Shown: one piece after another, positions 8,279 through 16,880 of the stretch
Numbering within the stretch: the first letter of the stretch is position 1
Layout: the number at the start of each line of letters is the position of its first letter
From: Streptomyces venezuelae
GTDB taxonomy: Bacteria > Actinomycetota > Actinomycetes > Streptomycetales > Streptomycetaceae
Direction: 5' to 3'
NCBI RefSeq assembly: GCF_008642355.1
Contig: NZ_CP029193.1
Span: forward strand, 806,001 to 870,000
DNA: 64,000 bases
The notes under the pieces: model-generated
Databases searched by the model: none
Seen by the model: the letters and a program-made list of their open reading frames with translations, nothing else
Told to the model about the DNA's origin: nothing
Program-made: the position numbers and the translations under genes

Positions 8279-8404
8279 GTGAGCACCCGTGCCGTCCTTG
8301 TCGCAGCCCTGATCACCGGCCTCCTCCTGGGGATCGCGGGGACCAGATCCGAGGAGCCCAGCGGCCCCCGTCCACACGGTTCCGTCGCCGAGGCGGGCCA
8401 TTAG
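8279..8404 (+). CDS. Possible small membrane protein (41 residues)
   Basis: From GTG 8279 the frame reads 41 residues with one hydrophobic segment (AVLVAALITGLLLGIAG) flanked by a charged C-terminal tail. GGAG lies ten bases upstream of the GTG. Such a peptide could be a single-span membrane protein. I recognise no family, and chance hydrophobic frames are common in GC-rich DNA, so support is weak. The frame also opens further upstream at GTG 8198, without better evidence. Confidence 0.3.
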   Translation: MSTRAVLVAALITGLLLGIAGTRSEEPSGPRPHGSVAEAGH

Positions 8405-8473
8405 GCTGCGACATTGCGCGCGGCTCCCCGGCCGCGCGGTCGCCGAGCCTCCGTCGACGGAAGCGAGTGGATC

Positions 8474-9157
8474 TTGAACTTCCTCACCATCGGTCACCGT
8501 GGGGTCATGGGCGTCGAGCCCGAGAACACCCTGCGTTCCTTCGTCGCCGCGCAAGCGGCGGGCCTCGACCTCATCGAGCTCGATCTGCATCTGAGCAAGG
8601 ACGGCGCGCTCGTCGTCATGCACGACGCCGACGTGGCCCGTACGACCGACGGCAAGGGGCCGATCGCCGAGAAGACCCTCGCCGAGCTGCGGGAGCTCGA
8701 CGCGGGCCGCGGCGAGCGCATCCCCGTCTTCGAAGAGGTCCTGGACGCGGTGAAGGCACCGCTGCAGGCCGAGATCAAGGACGTCGCGGCAGCACGCGCC
8801 CTCGCCGAGGTCATGCTGAGCCGCGACCTGGTCGCGCGCGTCGAGGTGATCTCCTTCCACGACGAGGCGATCGCCGAGATCGCCCGCCTGGTCCCGGGCG
8901 TCAGGACCGCCCTCGTCGCGAGCCGCTACGGCACGGACGTCGTGGAGCGCGCCACCGCCGTCGGCGCGACCACGCTCGTCCTCAACATCCGGCGCCTGAC
9001 ACTGGAGATCGTCGAGCGCGCCAGGAAGGCGGACCTGAGGATCATCGGCTGGGTCGTGAACACCCAGGACGACCTGCGCCTGGTGCGGGCCCTGCAACTG
9101 GACGGGGCGACCACGGACTACCCCGAGATCAAGCGGACGGGGCGCTTCACCGCCTAG
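8474..9157 (+). CDS. Glycerophosphodiester phosphodiesterase
   Basis: This 227-residue protein hydrolyses glycerophosphodiesters to glycerol-3-phosphate and an alcohol. It has the GDPD signature: GHRGVMGVEPENTLRSF near the N-terminus, IELDLHLSKDGALVVMHD with the metal-binding Glu/Asp and catalytic His, and QAEIKD. The end WVVNTQDDLRLV matches the family. TTG 8474 is preferred because homology starts there and GGAAG lies upstream; the frame is open to 8414. No signal peptide is visible, so it should be cytosolic. It converges with the acetyltransferase gene and their 3' ends overlap by 11 bases. Confidence 0.9.
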   Translation: MNFLTIGHRGVMGVEPENTLRSFVAAQAAGLDLIELDLHLSKDGALVVMHDADVARTTDGKGPIAEKTLAELRELDAGRGERIPVFEEVLDAVKAPLQAEIKDVAAARALAEVMLSRDLVARVEVISFHDEAIAEIARLVPGVRTALVASRYGTDVVERATAVGATTLVLNIRRLTLEIVERARKADLRIIGWVVNTQDDLRLVRALQLDGATTDYPEIKRTGRFTA

Positions 9158-9725
9158 GCGACGGACTCCGGTCCTGCGTCAGGTCCTTGACCAGCAGCTC
9201 GAACTGCAGGTCGTCGCGTTGCGGGATGCCGAAGCGCTCGTCGCCGTACGGGAAGGGGGTCATCTTTCCCGTACGGCGGTAGCCGCGCCGCTCGTACCAG
9301 GCGATGAGGTCGTCCCGGGCCGAGATGACCGTCATGTGCATCTCGCGGACGCCCCACGTCTCGCGTGCCGTCCGCTCGGCCTCCGCGATGATGACCTTGC
9401 CGAGCCCCGCGCCCTGCAGCGCCGGGCTGACGGCGAACATGCCGAAGTAAGCGTGATCACCGCGGTGTTCGAGCTGGCAGCACGCGATGAGCGCGCCGTC
9501 CCGCTCGACGGCGAGCAGCCGGCTCGTCGGCGACTCGATGACGCCGACGACGCCCTGCGGGTCGGTGCGCTGCCCCTCCAGGAGGTCTGCCTCGGTCGTC
9601 CACCCGACGCGGCTCGCGTCTCCTCGGTACGCCGACTCTATGAGCGAGACGAGGGCGTCCACGTCGGCGGTTTCGGCGGCGCGGAAAGTGAGCTCTCCCG
9701 GGGTGGGGCGCGGGGCGGTGTCCAT
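9147..9725 (-). CDS. GNAT family N-acetyltransferase
   Basis: A 192-residue GNAT protein: an N-terminal FRAAETADVDALVSLIESAYRG strand and helix, a central FAVSPALQGAGLGKVII carrying the acetyl-CoA pyrophosphate loop (Q-x-x-G-x-G), and a C-terminal IAWYERRGYRRTGK that closes the fold. It should transfer an acetyl group from acetyl-CoA to an amine; the substrate is not evident. ATG 9725 has GGAGAG upstream. It is divergent from the glyoxalase-like gene with 84 bases between. Confidence 0.87.
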   Translation of the reverse strand: MDTAPRPTPGELTFRAAETADVDALVSLIESAYRGDASRVGWTTEADLLEGQRTDPQGVVGVIESPTSRLLAVERDGALIACCQLEHRGDHAYFGMFAVSPALQGAGLGKVIIAEAERTARETWGVREMHMTVISARDDLIAWYERRGYRRTGKMTPFPYGDERFGIPQRDDLQFELLVKDLTQDRSPSPRR

Positions 9726-9809
9726 GGACCTGGCTCTCCGAATCTCTGGCGCGATGTCTGGGGCGCCGTCGAGCCTAACCCCACGCCACGGGCGCTAAGG
9801 TGCGGCCGC

Positions 9810-10202
9810 ATGGTCCACGTACTGAGCAGCAGAACACTTCTGCGCCCCACCGACCCGGAGCGCTCCCGCGTCTTCTACGGCGAGACGCTGGGCCTCGGCG
9901 TCCACCGCGAGTTCGGCACCGGCCCCGAGCGCGGCACGGTCTACTTCCTCGGCGGGGGATTCCTGGAGGTGTCGGGCCGCTCCGACGCCCCGCCCGCGCC
10001 GGGACTCCAGCTCTGGCTCCAGGTCGCGGACGTCGCGGCGGCCCACGCGGAGCTGGTGGAGCGCGGCGTCGATGTGGTGCGGCCGCCGGTCAAGGAGCCG
10101 TGGGGGCTGATCGAGATGTGGATCGAGGATCCGGACGGCGTCAGGATCGTTCTCGTCGAGGTCCCGCACGACCACCCGATCCGCTACCGGCCCGGGATCT
10201 GA
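9810..10202 (+). CDS. VOC (glyoxalase/bleomycin-resistance) family protein
   Basis: A 130-residue protein with two beta-alpha-beta-beta-beta repeats: SSRTLLRPTDPERSRVFYGETLGL in the first half and WIEDPDGVRIVLVEVP ending the second, as in single-domain VOC proteins. Family members bind a metal or a small hydrophobic ligand; the exact reaction cannot be inferred. ATG 9810 has AAGG ten bases upstream, and homology begins immediately. The open frame upstream to 9219 is antisense to the acetyltransferase and not real. Confidence 0.85.
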   Translation: MVHVLSSRTLLRPTDPERSRVFYGETLGLGVHREFGTGPERGTVYFLGGGFLEVSGRSDAPPAPGLQLWLQVADVAAAHAELVERGVDVVRPPVKEPWGLIEMWIEDPDGVRIVLVEVPHDHPIRYRPGI

Positions 10203-10388
10203 CCGCATGAGCATCGGCCATCACGGCCATCACCGCTGTCACGGGGCGAGCGGCGGCAGTACGGGGAACGCCTGGTTCCGCCAGATCCCGCGCGACCCTT
10301 TCTCCAGGTAGGCCGTGACCATCGGCGCCACGCAGGCCTCCGCGCCGGGCCACGCGGCACACATGCGGACGGGCAGACCGGACAGAGG

Positions 10389-10408
10389 CGTGTGAAGCAC
10401 GTCACACG
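10389..10408. promoter_or_regulatory. Rex- or CRP-like palindrome upstream of ndh
   Basis: CGTGTGA-AGCACG-TCACACG is a perfect inverted repeat with 7-base arms and a 6-base centre, 122 bases upstream of the NADH dehydrogenase start. Its core TGTGA-N6-TCACA matches CRP-type sites. With TGTGAA on the left it also approaches the redox repressor Rex site (TGTGAAC-type half-sites). Rex responds to NADH/NAD+ and controls respiratory genes in Streptomyces, so ndh would be a natural target. Confidence 0.55.
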
Positions 10409-10529
10409 AGCAATCCATCCAGGATGCAGGGGTACAAGGCCACGGGTACGGTCCGCAGAAGATCATTCAGAGTCCCGACAGGCCCGACAGCCCTGAAGTC
10501 GATCTCCAACAGCTCAGGAGAGACATCAC

Positions 10530-11876
10530 ATGGCAGCTCCCCGGATCCTCATCGTCGGCGGCGGTTTCGCCGGCATGGAGTGCGCACACAAGCTGGAGAA
10601 GAAGCTCTCGCCCCACGAGGCGGAGCTGCGGCTGATCAGTCCGACGGACCACCAGCTGTACCTGCCGCTGCTGCCGCACGTCGCCTCCGGAGTGCTCACT
10701 CCGCAGTCGGTGGCCGTGCCGCTGCGCAGGATGCTGCGCCGCACGTCGATCGTGCCGGGCGGCGCCGTCGGCGTCGACCCCAAGGCCAAGGCGGTGGTCG
10801 TACGGAAGATCAACGGCGAGGAGGTCGTGGAGCGCTACGACTACCTGGTCCTGACGCCCGGCAGCGTCACGCGGCAGTTCGACATCCCGGGCGTCGACCG
10901 GTACGCGGTGGGCGTCAAGACGCTCGCCGAGGCCGCGTGGATCCGCGACCACGTCATCTCCCAGCTCGACCTGGCCTCGGCGAGCTCCAGTCGTGAGGAA
11001 CGCGAGCAGCGGCTCCAGTTCGTGGTGGTCGGCGGCGGCTACGCGGGCGTGGAGACGGCCGCGTACCTCCAGCGGCTGACGTGCGCCGCGGTGAAGCGCT
11101 ATCCGGGGCTCGACGTGTCGCAGATCAAGTGGCACGTGGTGGACGTCGCCCCGAAGCTGATGCCGGAACTGGGCCCGCGGCTCGGCGACAAGGCGATGGA
11201 GATCCTCCAGCGGCGGGGCGTGAATGTCTCCCTGGGGGTGTCCGTGGCCAAGGCGACCGAGGACACCGTCACGCTCACCGACGACCGTGTCCTGCCGTGC
11301 CGCACGCTGATCTGGACCGCGGGTGTCGCGCCGAGCCCTCTCATCGCGACGCTGGGCGCGGAGACGAACCGCGGCCGGCTCGTCGTGCGGCCCGATCTGA
11401 CGGTGCCGGGACTCGACGGCGTCTTCGCACTCGGCGACGCGGCGGCCGTCCCGGACCTCGCCAAGGGCGGCGACGCGATCTGCCCGCCGACCGCGCAGCA
11501 CGCCATGCGGCAGGGCTGGGCGGCCGGGAAGAACGTCGTATCGGCCCTGCGCGGCTTCCCGCTGACCGACTACCGGCACAAGGACATGGGGCTGGTCGTC
11601 GACCTCGGCGGCATCCAGGCGGTGTCGAAGCCGCTCGGCGTGCAGCTGACGGGGTTGCCCGCGCAAGTGGTGGCGCGCGGCTACCACCTGGGCGCGCTGC
11701 GCACGGTCACGGCGCGTTTCCGGACCGCCGCGAACTGGGGCCTCAACGCGCTCGCGGGCGACGACTACGTACGCACCGGTTTCCAGGCGCGGCGGCCCGC
11801 CACGCTCAAGGACTTCGAGATGACGGACGCCTACCTGACGCAGGAGGAGATCATGAAGCGGGTGGGGGCGGCCTGA
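10530..11876 (+). CDS. ndh: Type II (non-proton-pumping) NADH dehydrogenase
   Basis: This 448-residue flavoprotein moves electrons from NADH to menaquinone at the inner face of the membrane without pumping protons. It has an N-terminal FAD loop GGGFAGMECA, an NADH-binding VVGGGYAGVETA near 170, and the second FAD signature GVFALGDAAAVPD with the quinone-site CPPTAQHAMRQG, typical of NDH-2. The C-terminal 60 residues carry the amphipathic membrane-anchor region. ATG 10530 has AGGAGA nine bases before it. A long leader (about 120 bases) separates it from a Rex/CRP-like palindrome. No transmembrane subunit genes are nearby, as expected. Confidence 0.93.
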   Translation: MAAPRILIVGGGFAGMECAHKLEKKLSPHEAELRLISPTDHQLYLPLLPHVASGVLTPQSVAVPLRRMLRRTSIVPGGAVGVDPKAKAVVVRKINGEEVVERYDYLVLTPGSVTRQFDIPGVDRYAVGVKTLAEAAWIRDHVISQLDLASASSSREEREQRLQFVVVGGGYAGVETAAYLQRLTCAAVKRYPGLDVSQIKWHVVDVAPKLMPELGPRLGDKAMEILQRRGVNVSLGVSVAKATEDTVTLTDDRVLPCRTLIWTAGVAPSPLIATLGAETNRGRLVVRPDLTVPGLDGVFALGDAAAVPDLAKGGDAICPPTAQHAMRQGWAAGKNVVSALRGFPLTDYRHKDMGLVVDLGGIQAVSKPLGVQLTGLPAQVVARGYHLGALRTVTARFRTAANWGLNALAGDDYVRTGFQARRPATLKDFEMTDAYLTQEEIMKRVGAA

Positions 11877-11941
11877 AGGGCGCCCGCTCATCCGTTCGGG
11901 CGCACCACCGACGGAAACCCAGGCCCCGCACCCCCCACGCC

Positions 11942-12478
11942 TCACCCCCTCCGCACGCCGAGACGCCCCTCCAGCTGAGCGAGCAACTCGCCGAGGAGTC
12001 CGCTGAGTCGCCCCTGTCCCGCGTCGTCGAGCACGGACAGGACGACCGTTTCGTACGCGAGCTGCTCCGGCAGGATCGCGTCGACCAGGTCGCGTCCCGC
12101 GTCCGTGAGGCCGACGTGCGCGACCCGTCGGTCCCGGGCGTCGGCGCGCCGCTCGACGAGCTCCCGCTCCTGCAGCAGCTTGAGCCGTTTGGTGACGGCG
12201 GCCCCGGAGGAGAAGGTCTCCCGGGCCAGCTCACCGGGGGTCAGCTCATGTCCGGTCCGGCGCAACGCGCCGAGCAGGTCGAACTCGGCGCGGGTCAGGC
12301 CCGCCCGGCGCAGCGGCGCGTCCTCGGCCTGCTGGAGGAGGGCGGCGCAGCGGTTGATGCGGCCGATGACCTCCATGGGTCCGGTGTCGATGTCGGGCCG
12401 CACCGTCTGCCACTGCCGCACCACCGCGGCCACGGTGTCCCCGCCGTGGCCGGTCACCGGGCCGTTCTCCGTCGTCAT
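11942..12478 (-). CDS. MarR family regulator coupled to the FUSC gene
   Basis: A 178-residue MarR protein: LTRAEFDLLGALRRTG, recognition helix region LARETFSSGAAVTKRLKLL, and the wing DARDRRVAHVGLTDAGR, with long dimerisation helices at both ends. Its ATG (12478) overlaps the FUSC stop as ATGA, and GGAGGG lies upstream inside the FUSC gene, so the two are translated together. It probably represses this operon at an inverted repeat just before the FUSC start and responds to a compound the transporter handles. It converges with ndh. Confidence 0.9.
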   Translation of the reverse strand: MTTENGPVTGHGGDTVAAVVRQWQTVRPDIDTGPMEVIGRINRCAALLQQAEDAPLRRAGLTRAEFDLLGALRRTGHELTPGELARETFSSGAAVTKRLKLLQERELVERRADARDRRVAHVGLTDAGRDLVDAILPEQLAYETVVLSVLDDAGQGRLSGLLGELLAQLEGRLGVRRG

Positions 12479-14241
12479 GCTCGTGCGCCCTCCCAGGCGT
12501 CGGCGGCGCCCGCGCGGGCCCGCGTCCCCTGACCGTTCTCTCCGCCGTGGCCGTGCAGCCTGCGGACCGTCGCCGCGAGCGTACGGTGTCCGGCGCGTTC
12601 GGCGGCGAGCACCCGCTGTTCGGGCAGGGCGCGCTGCCACCATTCTCCGGCGGCCGCGTCCGCGGCGGCGCGCAGGTCGACGAGAGCGGCGGTGAGGCGG
12701 CGCCGCGCGGGTTCGACCGCGCCCCTCCCGGCGAGACCCGCCTCGGCCTGCTCCCGCGCCCGGTCGGTGGCCTCGATGGCCTTCTCGATGTGGTCGGCGG
12801 CGCGCCGGTTGGTGACGAGGACGGCCGCCGCGACGCCGAGCACGGCGCCGACGAGGGTGTCGACGACGCGGTCGAGGATCAGCTCGCCGGGCTGCTGGAA
12901 CCGTGCGAACTCCGTGACGAGCAGCGCCATCGGCGTCACGCACACGCTGCCCAGCCAGTAGTTGCGGGTGATCAGCGCCTCCGCTCCGAAGGCGAGGGCG
13001 AGGCAGCAGACGATGAGTTCGGCGTGGCCGAGGTGCGCGAACGGCGCGATCGCGGCGAAGGCGAGCACTCCGATGAGGTTGCCGACCACACGCTGCACGC
13101 CCCGGTTCCAGGTGAGGGTGACGTTGGCCTGGTAGAGGGAGGCGGCCGTGACGAGCGCCCAGTACGGGCGGCCGATGCCGAGTGCGAGCGAGGCGTACCC
13201 GGCGAGGGCGCAGCCGAGGGCGGTGCGCAGCGCCACGGGCAGGAGCGGGGAGCCGGGTGCGAGCCGCCGCCACAGCGGCACCTTCGGCCCGGCGAGCTCG
13301 GCGTCGACGCCGAGGAGCTCTTCCTCTTCGCCGGGGTGTACGCCGCGGGGGCGCGGGACGGCGCCGGTGCCGCGCAGTCCTGCCGCCCAGGTGCGGAGCG
13401 CGTCGGGGTCGGCGGCCTCGGGCACGGCGAGGGCCTCCTCGGCGCGGACGACGAGGCGGGCCAGGGCGCGCCGGGCCTGCACGGTACGGGTGCCGGTGGC
13501 GAGCAGCGACTGCCAGGCGGCGTGCACGGCTCCGGCCGCGGCGGCGCGGGCCCGCTCGGCGCCGGGTCCGGTGGCGTCGGCGTGCGCGGCTTCGGCGTAG
13601 GCGGCGGTGGCGTGCAGGGCGCGTGCGGTGGCGCGGCGCTCGGGTCCGTGCGGGCGCACGAGGGCGGGTGCCATGCCGACGAGCCAGGCCACGGCGCCGC
13701 CCGCGAGGGTGAGGGCGAGGTGCCCGGGGACCTGGCCGAGGGTCTGCGGCGCGAAGAGGGTCGCCGAGCTGATGAACGTGAAGATCAGGTGGCCCGGCGG
13801 TCCCACGCGGGTGGCGTCGCAGAGCGTCTTCTGCGCCGCGGCGAGCAGGGCGCCGACCGCGACGAGGACCGCTGCGGAGCTCGTGAGGGAGGCGGTGAGC
13901 AGGGCGACGGCGATGCTCGCGGTCATGCCCGCGACGACACCGGCCAGGACCCGGGCGCGCGCGGCGTAGGGGAAGTTGTGGGCGTAGAGGGCGCAGAAGG
14001 ATCCGGCCATCGTGTACATCACGAGGTCGAGGCGGCCGAGGGCGAGCAGCGTCAGGTTCGGCACGGCGGTGGCCACGACGACGCTGGTCGCGGGCTTGAA
14101 CCAGATGTCGGACGGCTTGCCCGGACGCAGCACACCGGCGAGCGGGAGCCTGCGGACGCGGACGGGACGGGGTGTGGCTTCGGTGCCGACTTCGGCCTCG
14201 GCTTCGGCTACGGGACGCGGGGACGGCGGCGTACTGCTCAT
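12475..14241 (-). CDS. FUSC family aromatic-acid/drug efflux-like membrane protein
   Basis: A 588-residue protein with two hydrophobic blocks, about 45-190 (for example LVMYTMAGSFCALYAHN) and about 340-480 (YWALVTAASLYQANVTLTWN; GNLIGVLAFAAI), separated by Ala-rich soluble helices, with a cytosolic C-terminal tail. The second block has the FUSC signature RPYWALVTAA...RGVQRVVGNLIG. Relatives (AaeB-like) export aromatic acids; the substrate here is unknown. ATG 14241 lacks a strong ribosome site and lies ten bases from an inverted repeat. A MarR gene follows with 4-base overlap. Confidence 0.87.
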   Translation of the reverse strand: MSSTPPSPRPVAEAEAEVGTEATPRPVRVRRLPLAGVLRPGKPSDIWFKPATSVVVATAVPNLTLLALGRLDLVMYTMAGSFCALYAHNFPYAARARVLAGVVAGMTASIAVALLTASLTSSAAVLVAVGALLAAAQKTLCDATRVGPPGHLIFTFISSATLFAPQTLGQVPGHLALTLAGGAVAWLVGMAPALVRPHGPERRATARALHATAAYAEAAHADATGPGAERARAAAAGAVHAAWQSLLATGTRTVQARRALARLVVRAEEALAVPEAADPDALRTWAAGLRGTGAVPRPRGVHPGEEEELLGVDAELAGPKVPLWRRLAPGSPLLPVALRTALGCALAGYASLALGIGRPYWALVTAASLYQANVTLTWNRGVQRVVGNLIGVLAFAAIAPFAHLGHAELIVCCLALAFGAEALITRNYWLGSVCVTPMALLVTEFARFQQPGELILDRVVDTLVGAVLGVAAAVLVTNRRAADHIEKAIEATDRAREQAEAGLAGRGAVEPARRRLTAALVDLRAAADAAAGEWWQRALPEQRVLAAERAGHRTLAATVRRLHGHGGENGQGTRARAGAADAWEGARA

Positions 14242-14251
14242 GCCCAGAAGG

Positions 14252-14274
14252 TTAGCAAGTGTTTTACTCGCAAA
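14252..14274. promoter_or_regulatory. Inverted repeat at the FUSC-marR promoter, probable MarR operator
   Basis: TTAGCAAGT-GTTTT-ACTCGCAAA: seven of nine arm positions pair (core GCAAGT/ACTCGC five of six). It lies in an AT-rich patch ten bases upstream of the FUSC start. Given the coupled MarR gene this is the best candidate for its binding site. Confidence 0.45.
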
Positions 14275-14482
14275 CGATTTCGTGTGATCCAGGTGACAGG
14301 TGCCGGAGGCACGTCCCACGTCGCGCCCGCTCCCCCGTGCTCCCCGTGCACCCCCATGCGCTCGCGTACGGCGGCATGTGCGTGGGCATCGACCCGACGA
14401 CCGACGACACCGTTCGGCAGCCGACCACCGATCGGCCGTTGCCGCCGATCGGCCGTCGACGCCGTCGACAGGGGAGGGTGCC

Positions 14483-15052
14483 GTGCACGGACCGGCACAG
14501 GCCGCGTGGCTGCTCGTCGCGCTCTGCGCGGGCACCGGGGCCTACTGTCTGCTGCGCATGCGCAGCCGGATCGAGGAGCAGCGCCGCACGGCGGGCGGTG
14601 AGGCGCTCATGGGGTTCGGGATGGCGGTGATGGCGGTGCCCGCGGCCGTGCTCGCGCCGCCGCGCTGGGCGTGGCTGGTCTACGCCGCGGTGTTCGGCGC
14701 GGCCGCGCTGCACACCGTGTGGGCGGCCCGCACCCACCCCCACCACCTCCATCACCTCGTCGGCGCCTTCGCGATGGTCTACATGTCGGTGGCGATGGCC
14801 ACGGCGCCCGGCGCGCACGCGGGCCACGGGGGTGCCGGAGTCCCCTTGCTGACCGGCGCGCTCCTGCTGTACTTCGCCGGGTACGTCCTGTGGTCCGGCG
14901 CACGCCTCGCTCCCCGCGCGGTCGCCGCGCCGACGGGCGACACGACGGGGGGCGGCGCGGCGGTGCTGGGGTGGGCGGACCGCTCCGAGCTGGCGCTGGC
15001 GTGCCGGCTGTCGATGGGGATCGGGATGGTGGCGATGCTGTTGACGCTGTAG
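14483..15052 (+). CDS. DUF5134 family membrane protein
   Basis: A 189-residue integral membrane protein with about five hydrophobic segments: AAWLLVALCAGTGAYCLL, ALMGFGMAVMAVPAAVL, WLVYAAVFGAAALHTVW, MVYMSVAMATA, and LLTGALLLYFAGYVLW. A His-rich cluster (HPHHLHHLVGAFAMVYM) lies near the middle, and the end CRLSMGIGMVAMLLTL is the conserved C-terminus of DUF5134. Function unknown; the His and Met residues could bind metal but that is speculation. GTG 14483 is chosen for the adjacent GGGAGGG; the longer frame to 14300 is low-complexity and overlaps a divergent promoter. Confidence 0.8.
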   Translation: MHGPAQAAWLLVALCAGTGAYCLLRMRSRIEEQRRTAGGEALMGFGMAVMAVPAAVLAPPRWAWLVYAAVFGAAALHTVWAARTHPHHLHHLVGAFAMVYMSVAMATAPGAHAGHGGAGVPLLTGALLLYFAGYVLWSGARLAPRAVAAPTGDTTGGGAAVLGWADRSELALACRLSMGIGMVAMLLTL

Positions 15053-15073
15053 GGGCAGTGGACAGACGCCCCG

Positions 15074-15715
15074 TCAGCGTCCGGTCAGCGCGGCCAGTGC
15101 CGTGAGACCGTCGATCCGCAGGTCCGCCGCGTCGGCGACGTCGGGATGGTCGGCCCAGTAGTGCCCCCAGGGGCCGCGGCGGATGTGTGCCGTCCGCAGC
15201 CCCGCCCGCTGCGCGGGGAAGATGTCGTGGGCCGGGTGGTCGCCGACGTAGAGCGTGGCCTGCGGGTCGGCCTGGGCGGCTTCGAGTACGTGCGTGAAGA
15301 AGTCCGGGTCCGGCTTGGCCACGCCCCAGTCGCCCGATGTGGCGATATGGTCGGCGGGCAGGTCCAGGCGGCGCAGGAGCTCCCCGGTGCGCGCCGTACC
15401 CTCCCCGGCGACGACGACGCGAATGCCCAGTTTCTGCAGACCGCCGAGGGCCGGCCGCACGTCCGGGTACAGGTCCGCCTCGCCCAGGTGCTCGCCCCGG
15501 CCCGCCGTCTCCCGGGCACGGCAGGCGGAGGCGACATCCATGTCGGGGCTGACGAGCCGCAGCGCGTCGGCCCTGTCGCCGCCCTGGGCGACGACGGCTC
15601 CGACGAGCGCGGACAGGGTGTGGCGCGGAACCTGCAGCCAGTCCGCCCACGACGACCAGTAGCGGTCGTCCTTGGTGAGGGTCTCCCCCACGTCGAACAC
15701 GATGGTCTCGATCAT
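15074..15715 (-). CDS. HAD superfamily hydrolase
   Basis: A 213-residue HAD phosphatase-like protein with motif I DVGET (Asp8 nucleophile, Thr12), motif II around VVVAGEG (Gly/Glu where Ser/Thr is usual), motif III Lys in GVAKPDPDFF, and motif IV VGDHPAHDI. A helical C1 cap sits between motifs I and II. The second Asp of classical DxDxT is Gly here, seen in some HAD groups, so activity is likely but less certain. ATG 15715 is chosen at the start of homology; no strong ribosome site. It converges with the DUF5134 gene 21 bases away. Confidence 0.87.
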   Translation of the reverse strand: MIETIVFDVGETLTKDDRYWSSWADWLQVPRHTLSALVGAVVAQGGDRADALRLVSPDMDVASACRARETAGRGEHLGEADLYPDVRPALGGLQKLGIRVVVAGEGTARTGELLRRLDLPADHIATSGDWGVAKPDPDFFTHVLEAAQADPQATLYVGDHPAHDIFPAQRAGLRTAHIRRGPWGHYWADHPDVADAADLRIDGLTALAALTGR

Positions 15716-15855
15716 CAACCGCACATTAACGGCCACCCGGCGCCCGGTCCGGGACGTCACTCGTACGCGAGATACACCCGTGTCGGCCGTGGCGTGCGTC
15801 ACTTGGGGTGGCAGCCCATACCCTCGGGCAGCCCGACCCTCATAGGCTGGGCGCC

Positions 15856-16791
15856 ATGATGGTCCCCGTCGCACTGCTGCTGCTGGGCGCCCTGACCGCT
15901 GTCGTCGCCCCCCGGATGCTCGCGCGGGCCGACTGGCCGGAGCGCGAACCCGTGGTCGCGCTGTGGGCGTGGCAGTGCGTGGTGGCGGGTGTCCTGCTCT
16001 GCTGCGCGCTCTCGATGGTCCTGAGCGCGGCCGCCGCCTGGCAGGCCGTGCGCGGTCACGTCTTCGCGCCCGCGCCGCACGACGTGGTCGAGGCGTACGC
16101 GCTGCAGGCGCCCGGCCCTTGGGCCGCGGCGACGGCGGTGCTCCTTGCCTGCGGCGGCGTATGGAGCGCGGCCATGCTGGCCAGGGAGATCGTGCGGGCG
16201 AGGGCCCGGCGGGCGGGCAGCAGGGCCGAACTGCTCGTGCGCTCCCCGCTGTTGCCGGGCGAGGAGCCGGGCAACAACCGGCTCGTCGTCCTGGAGGGCG
16301 AGCGCCCCGACGCCTGGTGGCTGCCGGGGCAGGCTCCTCAACTGGTCATCACCACCGCCGCGTTGCGGCGCCTGAAGGGGCGTCAGCTCGATGCGGTGCT
16401 CGCCCACGAGCAGGGTCACGCGCAGGCCAGGCACGACTGGCTGCTGTACTGCTCGGGAGCGCTGGCCATCGGGTTCCCGCAGGTGCGGGTGTTCGCGGCG
16501 TTCCGCGACGAGATGCACCGCCTGGTGGAGCTGGCCGCCGACGACGTGGCGTCGCGTCGATTCGGCCGGCTGACCATCGCTCTCGCGCTGGTCGAACTCA
16601 ACGAGGACCGCGGTGTCTTCGGCCCCTGCCCGGCCCATCAGGCCCACGTCCCGCAGCGCGTGCACCGTCTCCTCGCGGCCCGCCCCCGCCTGACCGCGGG
16701 CCGCAGGCTCCGCCTCACGGCGACGGCGGCGCTGGTCCCGGTGATTCCCGTCCTCGTCACGTTCGTACCGGGCCTGCGCGCGCTCGGCTGA
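15856..16791 (+). CDS. M56 family membrane zinc metallopeptidase
   Basis: A 311-residue membrane peptidase of the BlaR1/MecR1 peptidase family. Hydrophobic segments lie at about 3-20, 36-60 and 88-107, then a cytosolic zinc peptidase domain with H184-E-Q-G-H188 and third ligand Glu225 in ELAADD, and a last hydrophobic segment near the C-terminus (ALVPVIPVLVTFVPG). It probably cleaves a regulator or membrane substrate. No BlaI-type repressor or sensor domain is next to it. ATG 15856 is followed by ATG 15859. TAGGCT at 15844-15849 fits a -10 box seven bases before the start, suggesting a leaderless message. Confidence 0.88.
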   Translation: MMVPVALLLLGALTAVVAPRMLARADWPEREPVVALWAWQCVVAGVLLCCALSMVLSAAAAWQAVRGHVFAPAPHDVVEAYALQAPGPWAAATAVLLACGGVWSAAMLAREIVRARARRAGSRAELLVRSPLLPGEEPGNNRLVVLEGERPDAWWLPGQAPQLVITTAALRRLKGRQLDAVLAHEQGHAQARHDWLLYCSGALAIGFPQVRVFAAFRDEMHRLVELAADDVASRRFGRLTIALALVELNEDRGVFGPCPAHQAHVPQRVHRLLAARPRLTAGRRLRLTATAALVPVIPVLVTFVPGLRALG

Positions 16792-16880
16792 CCTGCCGAC
16801 GGGCCGCCCGGCAGCCGCACGCGCCACGCCCTGTCGCCCCGGGATGGCATAGGCGGCGCCCCGTCGGCGAGGATCACTTC

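Noticed and set aside
10239..10466. 75-residue minus-strand frame between the VOC gene and ndh
   Set aside because: Partly Streptomyces-like codon use, but no family, many Cys/Trp, no good ribosome site, and it overlaps the Rex/CRP-like operator and ndh leader.
11942..13273. 443-residue frame joining MarR with upstream sequence
   Set aside because: The upstream 265 residues are an out-of-frame Arg/Pro-rich reading of the FUSC gene; the MarR start at 12478 is set by ribosome site and ATGA overlap.
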